21,625 bases of DNA, from positions 1 to 21,625 of the IMG/VR virus record IMGVR_UViG_3300031774_000184. The stretch is one strand, 5' to 3'. Every line of letters begins with the position of its first letter. The first letter of the stretch is position 1. Source of the DNA: a virus. Of the stretch, positions 17,001 to 21,625 are shown in pieces. A program made the position numbers and the translations under genes. The notes below the pieces were generated by a model, which made no database searches, was not told where the DNA came from, and saw nothing but the letters and a program-made list of their open reading frames with translations.

Positions 17001-18835
17001 ACGATGGTGGTACTCCCAAATTTAGTATAGGAACTTCTACTAATTTTCTTAGATTTAGTGGTTCTGCGTTAGAACTTGCGGGAACTTTAAAACTGGTTGA
17101 TGGAGGGAGCACAACAACACTTTCAAATAGTAATACTCTTAACGGAAATACTGAGTGGTCTGATGTAGCAGGAACTTCAAATGCTCCTGCTGATAATGCT
17201 ACAGCAAATAGAACTGATTCCAGTACAGATGCTGCAATTGCAACTGCAGAAAGTGATGCTGTAGCTACAGCGGGAACGAATGCAAATACAGCAGCAAAAA
17301 CAGGGGGTTCCATTGGTGGCTGGGAACTAGGAACTAGTCGAATTTATTCAAATGGTCACGGAACTACTTCTCTTAGCGCAGGTAGTGGTTTTCTTGGTAG
17401 TACAGGAATGGTTCTTCGAAAAGAAGGAGCAATTCACTCAAAAAACTTTTATATAAATGAGAATGGAAATGCTGGATTTACAGGAGCAATAACTGCTACC
17501 TCTCTTTCTTTCGGCACCAATGTAACGGTAGATTATGATAAAATTAGTGGTACTAATAAGCCCGCAAATGGTGCTACAGCAAACCAAAGTGATGCAACAA
17601 CTAATAATGCAATTTCTGCCAAAAGTAAAGTATTTAGACAAACTAATACTCCAACTGCTCTAGCCGCTGGAGATGTTTGGATTGATACGAATGACGGTAA
17701 TAAAATGTACGTTGCAAGCGCAGCAGGAACCGGCAGTTGGAATTTATCTCAAGATGCTGCAAGTAAAACAACCGCAGCTGCTGCAGCTGCTGCTGCCAAC
17801 AGCGCGGACAAAGACGATGGTTCAGTAGGCGGATGGAACTTAGATGCAAATAATATATTTTCAGGTACTTCTGCGGATGCGTCAGGTTATACGTCTAGTG
17901 GAATGACTTTAAATAAAAATGGGTCTATTCACGCTCCTAAGTTCTATATAGATACAAGCGGAAACGCTTTCTTTAAAGGATCTATTGAATCTAGTGCATC
18001 AATTAACGGTACTGCTGCATCTACTATAACTGCAGATGCAGCACTTGCTAAATGGAGTATATCTGGAACTTCAACAAACTATAGAGCTCCTATTTATACC
18101 CAAGGAAGCGGAACAACTACTCCAAATAGCGGAGAGCAGATTACAGTAACAGCAACAAATGGATCTACTACACATACTTATACTGTAACTTTTACCGTAA
18201 CTACTTCAACCGGAGCAGTAGCTACGGGTTTCAGTGGAGATACAGGACAGTTTTCTCACAATAATACTTTTGGAACATTTACCGCAAGCGCTTCCACTCC
18301 TGTCAGAGTAGGAACAGTGACACACACTACTTCTGGATTAAAATGGAAAATTTCTTATGGTTCTATGAACGTAGAAGCAGTTACTATTCAGTGTTGTTTT
18401 ATAGGGGACACTCTTATAGATATGATAGACGGGGCAAGAAAAGCTATAAAAGATATAGAGATTGGAGACCGAGTAATTGTAGAAACAGGAACTGCAGAAG
18501 TAATAGAATTACATCCCACAATACTAGGAAGTAGAAAACTATACTCCATAAACGGTGGAACTGCTTTTGTAACATCAGAGCACCCTTTTAAGACAGAAGA
18601 AGGCTGGAAGTCTATAGACCCCGAAAAAACAAAAGAAGAAAGAGAGGAGCTCTATAAAGAATTAAAAGGAACTTTACAGATTGGAGATAAAGTTTTAAAA
18701 AGTGACGGACAATATCATGAAATAACTGATATAAGTTCTGTAAGTGGAGACTACAATACTCCATTATATAATTTTACAGTCGGCTTAGACGATCACTCGT
18801 ATTTTGCTGACGGATACTGCGTACACAACAAATGA
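11036..18835 (+). CDS. Giant tail tip / host specificity protein, gpJ-like, with C-terminal Hint domain
   Basis: This 2599-residue product (AGGAG at 11025-11029) should form the central tail tip that contacts the host. Residues about 1-270 resemble DUF2163/gpL-like tip proteins (FIYAHLVKFERP, TDAGYDITWDDG, VYKAFFY). Residues about 270-1340 look like the gpJ hub, with the hallmarks RRIPLIYGVVRTKPVPVFAD near 368, GPGIDLDTKIDLDTF near 933 and LLEHFNGQLAFVDGKYRL near 1120. Residues about 1348-1436 are a fibronectin type III domain (PTAPSNVTV ... YYYWVRAYN). Next come beta-sandwich and linker units (GETGVGV near 1600, KDGEDA near 1702, KGAQGN near 1820) and two related fibre units beginning IGGWELGTSRI (about 2093) and VGGWNLDANNI (about 2265). 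Residues 2454-2599 are a Hint domain. Separate L, K, I and J genes, as in lambda, are absent. The hub call is strong; the N-terminal family name is less certain. Confidence 0.85.
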   Translation: MSRLNNTNGALLSALNNNTPFIYAHLVKFERPTVEANTNIPIVKGTNGNKFAYITDAGYDITWDDGSTYLNSSDAVVANGNRTYTANKLLKTGSVTESTRVKVDGLNIEVDATAIDTEVTSTFTVTSTEIQGLKGVDLAAAGFKVGDKIRFTDNASSELTITGFKGDGQGGIPGNLNARMTYTVLSGSQSAFSSTEKTLTLVSEEVKFLTNSTLDTSFVNRQVIVYKAFFYADNPHTLIGDPIKLFEGIITGGSYKQSEKKASVSWQLKSHWGDFEQTRGRITSADFHQALDQNENPQKDSTLKKAYAEDYGFAHSEMALNVIAQYQDIEMQLKEKKKKKWYGATKYKYKEIEVEVTRETDLRFDLQARRIPLIYGVVRTKPVPVFADIGASSDTNNQVFTAHVLSEGPIQSIMNIYVDDMPLVCIDEADATARSTGSDAVDIKCVGRTDSGEVLGGAAASTASELTYDVTEDFASVGSENPAAGGLFTRAISKARAAVLAYAFANPSTSSFQSSSKGIFHERNIKFTDPEDWYLEFHGGYEDQAASSMISTQANTSGKKFRIQEDYWTPAAGSGIEYWGPQHQLLDTAYAAIKFELSPDQTQLPSLEYVVKGKMIECYNYDGSYEHNSLVTYNSEDITNFTEGDTVTIKTRRGFTASSDAGGATYSANDTIAASKTILELFYFVDGKGETHWRMRWDLTGQQQDILNEAKDFYVVKGSDTWSMITYDGTATIDTNITIAEVLTTTISSPTSSGNANYAATRSNQSSSFDASINNEAMFRFLEIHESEGAGYSDRYYYSQALNGSLGNNTLTFSTINSQKAATMTKVDITNKLKLSSNASSTDDFYNGMNIVVTKVTSNGDREKVVKKIEDYDGSTRVATLTQEFLEFRPSVGDKVEIKFTKDVVSSAAGNDVRPSTNFAMILLDYISSKTYGPGIDLDTKIDLDTFRLAAQMCDTQSDVTVKFASSVSLTEGDVYRYFENSLEKWRGTVKSTASGTSHVFTNCFGKLTNKFNNWKYRNLGDLVYTSNGTDLYKVTTGGTQSSISTNASTEGAPVLRKVSGSGPSTATMVGNGTGNPVTAYSLYDADDVKFWKYLGWEEPRQKYATRHQGNIKLDTNQTVFQIIQGLLEHFNGQLAFVDGKYRLTVESTRTADELDSVFTDNIGGNSPTVANLDIRARYITAEDIIGNISIKDAGLSKAFNSLSASIADPQLNFDSRSVSFFNSEYLKADRGVVRSTNFTAGGITNYFNARMLVKQTLDKSRFNRQISFTMRPVGISILPGELIRIEYDRFGWNSTAPKLFRVETVSLKEDCLIGITAEEYDDSVYLIDPPKTSAFFIDTKQAAVARVPTAPSNVTVSSSGPAGANVVSWTASAGLGPGGKYEVWRATNKSGNPSTSVVSHATQLDFEPVTNTYTDIGFTNTSNVTYYYWVRAYNEMVQQTTSGTDQRRKKYYSAFNANSNYGDATDAAQVGRAVADGISPISVDIKSSAVLVQCDSAGAVILSGGQIPDSGNEFRVFEGTTQLQFDGAGTSNGTFNITVSATNVNNGTIVDSGAHATVNPATGMTADIGTLVFTISGKTSTGTAFTATRTQGFTKAIPGETGVGVELAPSKYVINYTKANSESDTITLTATPRNMSNLTPHYQFTVGGSNIVQSYSTTATHTLADNLEPASGASTLISVSVKDGGTGDVLAADSVSIYGVKDGEDAQIGFLTNTSEAIPSENDGTLQSGALNNAGGTFKVFVGGTERTTHSDVTFAASNATGMASAINSNTGVYTVSALNSDQASVQFTATIAAGSSLLGGTGASAVTIGPLTYSMAKAKKGAQGNSITGATGPRTTTARLFYSVAAASAPTAPTSSNTNTFVFNTAVFSNRASNWQHNPPTFAGSNQNKYWYIPFTVTEASFGGTQSITFGSVTQAIGFTGLVTFSNGDTFGDGTNAMSFGASGTTSINGGNITTGVVNLGTSNGMAIRQGKTGYPDASTTGFWLGNDGGTPKFSIGTSTNFLRFSGSALELAGTLKLVDGGSTTTLSNSNTLNGNTEWSDVAGTSNAPADNATANRTDSSTDAAIATAESDAVATAGTNANTAAKTGGSIGGWELGTSRIYSNGHGTTSLSAGSGFLGSTGMVLRKEGAIHSKNFYINENGNAGFTGAITATSLSFGTNVTVDYDKISGTNKPANGATANQSDATTNNAISAKSKVFRQTNTPTALAAGDVWIDTNDGNKMYVASAAGTGSWNLSQDAASKTTAAAAAAAANSADKDDGSVGGWNLDANNIFSGTSADASGYTSSGMTLNKNGSIHAPKFYIDTSGNAFFKGSIESSASINGTAASTITADAALAKWSISGTSTNYRAPIYTQGSGTTTPNSGEQITVTATNGSTTHTYTVTFTVTTSTGAVATGFSGDTGQFSHNNTFGTFTASASTPVRVGTVTHTTSGLKWKISYGSMNVEAVTIQCCFIGDTLIDMIDGARKAIKDIEIGDRVIVETGTAEVIELHPTILGSRKLYSINGGTAFVTSEHPFKTEEGWKSIDPEKTKEEREELYKELKGTLQIGDKVLKSDGQYHEITDISSVSGDYNTPLYNFTVGLDDHSYFADGYCVHNK
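18395..18832 (+). other. Hint (Hedgehog/intein) domain at the C-terminus of the tail tip protein
   Basis: Residues 2454-2599 of the tip protein match the Hint blocks. Block A is CFIGDTLIDM with catalytic Cys2454 and then A-I-K-D-I-E-I-G-D-R-V. Block B is T2513-S-E-H2516-P-F-K-T-E-E-G-W, the T-x-x-H that assists the N-S acyl shift. Block F is Y-N-F-T-V-G-L-D-D-H-S-Y-F-A-D-G-Y. Block G is V-H2597-N2598. Only Lys2599 and the stop follow, so there is no C-extein and no Cys/Ser/Thr at +1, and classical splicing is not possible. The expected chemistry is thioester formation at Cys2454 with cleavage or transfer to a nucleophile, as in Hedgehog and bacterial intein-like domains. The residue before it is also Cys (2453). 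There is no homing endonuclease; the domain is about 145 residues, the size of a mini-intein. Confidence 0.88.
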
Positions 18836-18846
18836 GGAGATAACGC

Positions 18847-19602
18847 ATGGCAACAGCAATACAAGGAGTAAGTTTAGGGGATACTGTATATGATCCTGTT
18901 TATAAAATGGTAGAAGGAGGAGTTACTTATACTATGAGGCTAGGTACGGCTACGGACGTAGATAAAACACTATTTGATAGCACTTTAGGAATAATTCCTG
19001 ATTATTCAAATATGGATTACCGAAGAAAACAATATATTTACTGGAATGCAAGTACTCCCAAACCTCCTTACCCTGCAAAAGCTTATCGACAATGTTGGCT
19101 AGTATTTGAAGTGAATGGAACTCCAGTGGGCTCTTTTGCTTTTGATGCAACTACAGATGAAAACAGTAAAGAAACTATTCTTAGTAATAAACTCGCAATT
19201 TTAGAATCTGAAAGAGGTAAAAAATATTCAACTAAACTTCTCAATCTTTTAGGATGGATGGCAAAAGAGGCTGGAGATGGACACGACGTTGTAGAGATGG
19301 ATTCAGATATAATAGCGGCTGTCAAACCCGCTTTGAAAGAAGCACATAAAAGAGGAGGAGAACTTTTGCAAACAGACCAAACTAAATTTTCGGATGGCCC
19401 GTCTCACAGAATAAAGGTAGACACTAGCAAAGGAGCAGCTTTTCGAGAATCTCAAGGACTATCTTCTAGTAACTTTAGTATTGAAGATAGAAATACAGCA
19501 ATATCAGATACAAAATGGGCTACAGGAGATATAACAAAAGAAATAGCGGATAACCTTACCCAAAGCACTTCTATACCAGCTTGGAATGCAGATTGGGTAT
19601 AA
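18847..19602 (+). CDS. Possible GNAT-family acyltransferase downstream of the tip protein
   Basis: The 251-residue product starts after GAGGAGA (18834-18840), which overlaps the stop of the tip gene, so the two are probably co-translated. The centre (about residues 80-165) has the run of a GNAT core: a strand with WLVFEVNGTPVGSFAF, then a strand leading to ESERGKKYSTKLLNLLGWMA, then a strand with DVVEMDSD and a helix. R-G-x-x-Y-S-x-K-L-L sits where GNAT enzymes have the Q/R-x-x-G-x-G/A acetyl-CoA pyrophosphate loop, but the second Gly is not canonical. The C-terminal 90 residues (Asp, Ser, Thr, Asn rich) are not recognised and could be a virion-attachment part. If it is a GNAT, substrate is unknown; it may modify a tail protein or a host component. 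An alternative is a small structural or chaperone protein for the tip. Confidence 0.4.
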   Translation: MATAIQGVSLGDTVYDPVYKMVEGGVTYTMRLGTATDVDKTLFDSTLGIIPDYSNMDYRRKQYIYWNASTPKPPYPAKAYRQCWLVFEVNGTPVGSFAFDATTDENSKETILSNKLAILESERGKKYSTKLLNLLGWMAKEAGDGHDVVEMDSDIIAAVKPALKEAHKRGGELLQTDQTKFSDGPSHRIKVDTSKGAAFRESQGLSSSNFSIEDRNTAISDTKWATGDITKEIADNLTQSTSIPAWNADWV

Positions 19603-19625
19603 TCATACCAAGAAAAAAATATGTC

Positions 19626-19655
19626 TTGACAACAGATAGGGTTTTTTGGTATAAT
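19626..19655 (+). promoter_or_regulatory. Near-consensus sigma70 promoter for the downstream fibre cluster
   Basis: TTGACA at 19626-19631 and TATAAT at 19650-19655 are both exact consensus boxes, 18 bases apart. Transcription would start at about 19661-19663, just before GGAG (19666-19669) and ATG 19680, giving a very short leader. It lies in the only sizeable gap (19603-19679) in the second half of the window. In AT-rich DNA a TATAAT alone means little; the pair at this spacing in an intergenic gap does. Confidence 0.75.
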
Positions 19656-19679
19656 TTTTAAGAATGGAGAAATATAACT

Positions 19680-20012
19680 ATGGCAGCAGGCAAATACAAC
19701 ATTAGGATAGATCAGGGCAGCGACTTTTCGATTCAACTTACCGTAAAAGAAAGTGGCTCTGCTAAGAACATAACGGGCTATAGTGCTCGGGCACAGCTGC
19801 GCACGTCAATTACATCCAGTTCGGTAGCAGCTACTTTTACCTGCACAATAACAAATGCAGCAAACGGCATACTTACAATGGCTTTACCAGCTGCAACTAC
19901 GACAGGCTTAACTGCAGGAAATTATGTATATGACTTAGAATTAGTCACAGGCTCTGCAGTGCAACGTTTAATAGAGGGGACTGCTACACTTAGAGCTGAA
20001 GTAACTAGATAA
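19680..20012 (+). CDS. Small virion-associated protein, BppU-like beta-sandwich
   Basis: The 110-residue product begins MAAGKYNIRIDQGSDFSIQL and shows the pattern of a family of small phage proteins with an Ig-like/BppU N-terminal-like fold: I-D-Q-G-S-D-F, then I-T-G-Y-S-A-R-A-Q-L-R, then T-x-G-L-T-A-G-N-Y-V-Y-D-L-E-L, ending R-L-I-E-G-T-A-T-L-R-A-E-V-T-R. In other phages such domains attach receptor-binding or fibre proteins to the tail or head. It is the first gene after the promoter, and its TAA overlaps the next ATG by one base. It is probably an adaptor or decoration protein of the fibre assembly; that role is inference. Confidence 0.6.
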   Translation: MAAGKYNIRIDQGSDFSIQLTVKESGSAKNITGYSARAQLRTSITSSSVAATFTCTITNAANGILTMALPAATTTGLTAGNYVYDLELVTGSAVQRLIEGTATLRAEVTR

Positions 20013-20428
20013 TGCCTACTACTAATATATTAACTACTTTAGCCCCCACATCGGTTACTGCTGTAGAAGTATTAGAAGATGACTGGTTTGTAGAAGTTAG
20101 GACAGACAGTGAAATCGTAGTTTACTCCGAAACTAAAACTATTGATGTCGATGTAGGTGTCTATATTTTTAGTGGATCTTTGTTTGCTGCATCAGGCTAT
20201 ACCGTAACTCCTAAAGCTCAACTGACGGGTACAAATATTCAAACCGCTATTGAGGAGTTAGCAAGACAATTAAGTTTTAGTTCTACCCCTACTGCAAATC
20301 CACAAGAAGGGGATGTTTACTATGATACTGATGATAATATTTTACGGTTACGAATTGACAGTGCTTGGCAAACTTTAGCAGGCAGTACAATCAACAGTAT
20401 GACAAGAATTGAAGGAGGATCTTTCTGA
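20012..20428 (+). CDS. Accessory fibre-region protein, first of two paralogs
   Basis: The 138-residue product overlaps the upstream stop by one base (TAATG) with no strong site of its own, so it is likely coupled. Its C-terminal half (T-N-I-Q-T-A-I-E-E-L, then G-D-V-Y-Y-D-T-D-D-N-I-L, then W-Q-T-L, ending M-T-R-I-E-G-G-S-F) matches the next product position by position. The Y-Y-D-T-D unit with a following W is common in small phage fibre-associated proteins. The codons for the final E-G-G-S-F contain AAGGAGG (20412-20418), the ribosome binding site of the next gene. Function is unknown; a tail-fibre or head-fibre accessory role follows from context only. Confidence 0.6.
   Translation: MPTTNILTTLAPTSVTAVEVLEDDWFVEVRTDSEIVVYSETKTIDVDVGVYIFSGSLFAASGYTVTPKAQLTGTNIQTAIEELARQLSFSSTPTANPQEGDVYYDTDDNILRLRIDSAWQTLAGSTINSMTRIEGGSF
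20412..20418 (+). promoter_or_regulatory. Ribosome binding site embedded in the C-terminal codons
   Basis: AAGGAGG, a full Shine-Dalgarno match, lies nine bases before ATG 20428 and is formed by the Glu-Gly-Gly codons of the upstream paralog. Strong translation of the second paralog is expected. Confidence 0.7.
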
Positions 20429-20763
20429 TGGCGGATACAGAAATCACAGTAGAAGAAGATGTAACAACTGTTGCAGTTACTGCATCTACTCCTGTTTCAA
20501 TCACAACCGCATCTGGAATTGGCTTTACCCCTTTTGGGCACGTAGGTTCAACAGATGTACAAAATGCCTTGGAAGAAGTTATTGATCAATTTACTGTTCA
20601 AGCAGCTCAACCAGGGAGTCCTGTAGAGGGGCAGCTTTTCTACGATACGGACGATAACTTACTACAAGTGTATGCGGATACCTCCGGTGGAACGCAATGG
20701 ATTACGCTACTCAGAGCAGGAAGTGCTAGTGACATGACCAAGCTCGATGGAGGATCATTCTGA
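20428..20763 (+). CDS. Accessory fibre-region protein, second of two paralogs
   Basis: The 111-residue product starts at an ATG that overlaps the upstream TGA by one base (TGATG). It aligns with the upstream product: T-D-V-Q-N-A-L-E-E-V against T-N-I-Q-T-A-I-E-E-L, G-Q-L-F-Y-D-T-D-D-N-L-L against G-D-V-Y-Y-D-T-D-D-N-I-L, and M-T-K-L-D-G-G-S-F against M-T-R-I-E-G-G-S-F. A short insertion (DTSGGTQ) precedes the conserved W. The pair arose by tandem duplication or by gain of a related cassette. Its own terminal GGAGGA (20751-20756) is too far from the next ATG (20784) to act as its site. Function is unknown. Confidence 0.6.
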   Translation: MADTEITVEEDVTTVAVTASTPVSITTASGIGFTPFGHVGSTDVQNALEEVIDQFTVQAAQPGSPVEGQLFYDTDDNLLQVYADTSGGTQWITLLRAGSASDMTKLDGGSF

Positions 20764-20783
20764 TCTTCATAGGAATTTAAACA

Positions 20784-21625
20784 ATGGCAAATACAATTCA
20801 AATTAAACGAAGTACATCTTCGGCAGCCCCTTCTAGTTTAGCAGCGGGTGAAATTGCATATTCGTCTAATTCCAACAAATTTTTTATTGGTCATCCAGAT
20901 GGAACCACGGGAAATGTTGTAATTGGCGGTAATCTATATGTAAACATGCTGGACCATACTGCAGGTACTCTTACCGCAAGCAGCGCTATACTTGTTGACT
21001 CAAACAGTAAGATAGATCAATTACTTGTTGATAATATTCGTATTGGTACAACTGCCAATACGATTGATACTTCATCAGGCGATCTAGCTTTAACTGTAGC
21101 TGGAGGCAACTTAGACCTTACTGGTGGTAACCTTTTTCTAAAAGCAAGAGATAACTCTGCTACTGCTTTACGTATCGGTGAAGGTACAACTCCTTATCTT
21201 ACGTTTGATACTTCAAACGGTACAGAAAAGATAATTACTGGAAAGCAACTTTCTGTTAGTGGTGCTTATACATTACCTACTGCTGACGGATCAAACGGTC
21301 AGGCACTTATTACTAATGGCTCAGGAGCTGTTAGTTTTACTACTATTTCTACTAATCTTACTGTAGGAGCAGATTCCGGATCAAATGATGTTGTAAGTCT
21401 TATTTCAGATGTTCTTACTTTTACGGGTGGAAGTGGTATTGATACTACTGTAAGTAATAATACAATTACTATTGCTGCAGAAGATGCAACTTCTTCAAAT
21501 AAAGGTGTAGCAAGTTTTGACTCTACAGACTTTGGTGTTTCTTCGGGAGCAGTTACTGTAAATCCAACTACTCTCGGTTCTACTGCTTTAAATCCTGGTA
21601 CAACTACTACGGCTGTTGCAGGTTT
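20784..21625 (+). CDS. Long tail fibre protein (5' part, runs off the window)
   Basis: The frame is open from ATG 20784 to the window end, 280 codons with no stop. An AGGA at 20771-20774 lies ten bases upstream. The product begins [20 protein letters not shown], followed by [17 protein letters not shown], a start seen in fibre proteins of many marine phages. Behind it come Gly/Thr/Ser/Asn/Asp-rich strands with repeated short beta units (for example [19 protein letters not shown] near residue 134 and [18 protein letters not shown] near 163), as in trimeric beta-helical fibre shafts. It should form a shaft that carries a receptor-binding tip encoded beyond the window. The small proteins just upstream are likely its adaptors. 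No chaperone or cleavage motif is visible in this part. Confidence 0.8.
   Translation, partial: MANTIQIKRSTSSAAPSSLAAGEIAYSSNSNKFFIGHPDGTTGNVVIGGNLYVNMLDHTAGTLTASSAILVDSNSKIDQLLVDNIRIGTTANTIDTSSGDLALTVAGGNLDLTGGNLFLKARDNSATALRIGEGTTPYLTFDTSNGTEKIITGKQLSVSGAYTLPTADGSNGQALITNGSGAVSFTTISTNLTVGADSGSNDVVSLISDVLTFTGGSGIDTTVSNNTITIAAEDATSSNKGVASFDSTDFGVSSGAVTVNPTTLGSTALNPGTTTTAVAG

Noticed and set aside
16948-17313. Open frame of 121 codons on the - strand, and similar ones at 1672-2043, 1018-1359 and 14407-14745
   Set aside because: They lie wholly inside strong + strand genes and their Ala/Val/Ser/Pro-rich products mirror Gly/Thr/Ala-rich coding on the other strand. None has a convincing ribosome binding site or a recognisable protein pattern.
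18343-18534. Small + strand open frame over the start of the Hint domain
   Set aside because: It is out of frame with a clearly recognised domain, very Arg/Tyr/Ser-rich and has no start signal.
18395-18835. Active splicing intein in the tip protein
   Set aside because: After His-Asn there is only Lys and the stop codon: no C-extein and no +1 Cys/Ser/Thr, so protein splicing is not possible. It is kept as a cleaving Hint domain.
19598-19603. A second TATAAT just upstream of the promoter
   Set aside because: No -35-like sequence lies at a workable distance, and such boxes are frequent by chance in AT-rich DNA.
19593-19611. Inverted repeat (GGTAT...ATACC) after the GNAT-like gene as a terminator
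   Set aside because: The stem is short, AT-rich and bulged, and it is followed by an A tract rather than a T tract on the + strand, so it does not look like an intrinsic terminator.
1-21625. CRISPR arrays, tRNA genes, insertion sequences, attachment sites
   Set aside because: No regularly spaced repeats, cloverleaf-like segments, transposase patterns or terminal inverted repeats were seen; almost all bases are in structural genes.

Overview
The window is part of the late structural operon of a tailed double-stranded DNA phage. It covers the head-tail joint and almost the whole tail morphogenesis module, and it runs off both ends. Every convincing gene is on the + strand. Genes are packed with 1-8 base overlaps or short gaps and mostly have GGAG-type ribosome binding sites. 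The order is head-tail connector, tail terminator, tail tube, tail assembly chaperone pair in two frames, long tape measure, distal tail protein, giant tip protein. This is the lambda/HK97-like siphovirus order. I see no sheath, contractile baseplate, lysis, integration, replication or tRNA gene. The DNA is AT-rich and the last fibre gene is of a kind I associate with marine phages, so an aquatic bacterial host is likely; the host itself cannot be named from the sequence.

Positions 1-5571 hold the end of a gp6-like connector (1-258), a gpU-like tail terminator (258-704), a tail tube protein with an inserted beta-rich module (767-2383), a GC-rich hairpin, a 474-residue structural protein with an HK97-gp10-like C-terminus (2428-3852), a second tube-like protein (3852-4778), and the chaperone pair. 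The chaperone pair overlaps at an A7 tract where a -2 (or +1) frameshift would fuse the two parts.

Positions 5564-18835 hold a 1576-residue tape measure protein, a distal or minor tail protein, and a 2599-residue tail tip protein. The tip protein joins a gpL/DUF2163-like N-terminus, a gpJ-like hub, a fibronectin III domain, fibre-like repeats and a C-terminal Hint (Hedgehog/intein) domain. The Hint domain has its catalytic residues but ends His-Asn-Lys-stop, so it looks able to cleave but not to splice. A gene with a possible GNAT acyltransferase core follows (18847-19602).

A near-consensus sigma70 promoter (19626-19655) then opens a second cluster: a small BppU-like protein (19680-20012), two tandem paralogous accessory proteins (20012-20428, 20428-20763), and the start of a long repetitive tail fibre (20784 to the window end). 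The most unusual points are the Hint-tipped hub protein with its GNAT-like neighbour, the A7 recoding site, the two tube-like proteins, and the strong promoter inside a late operon.
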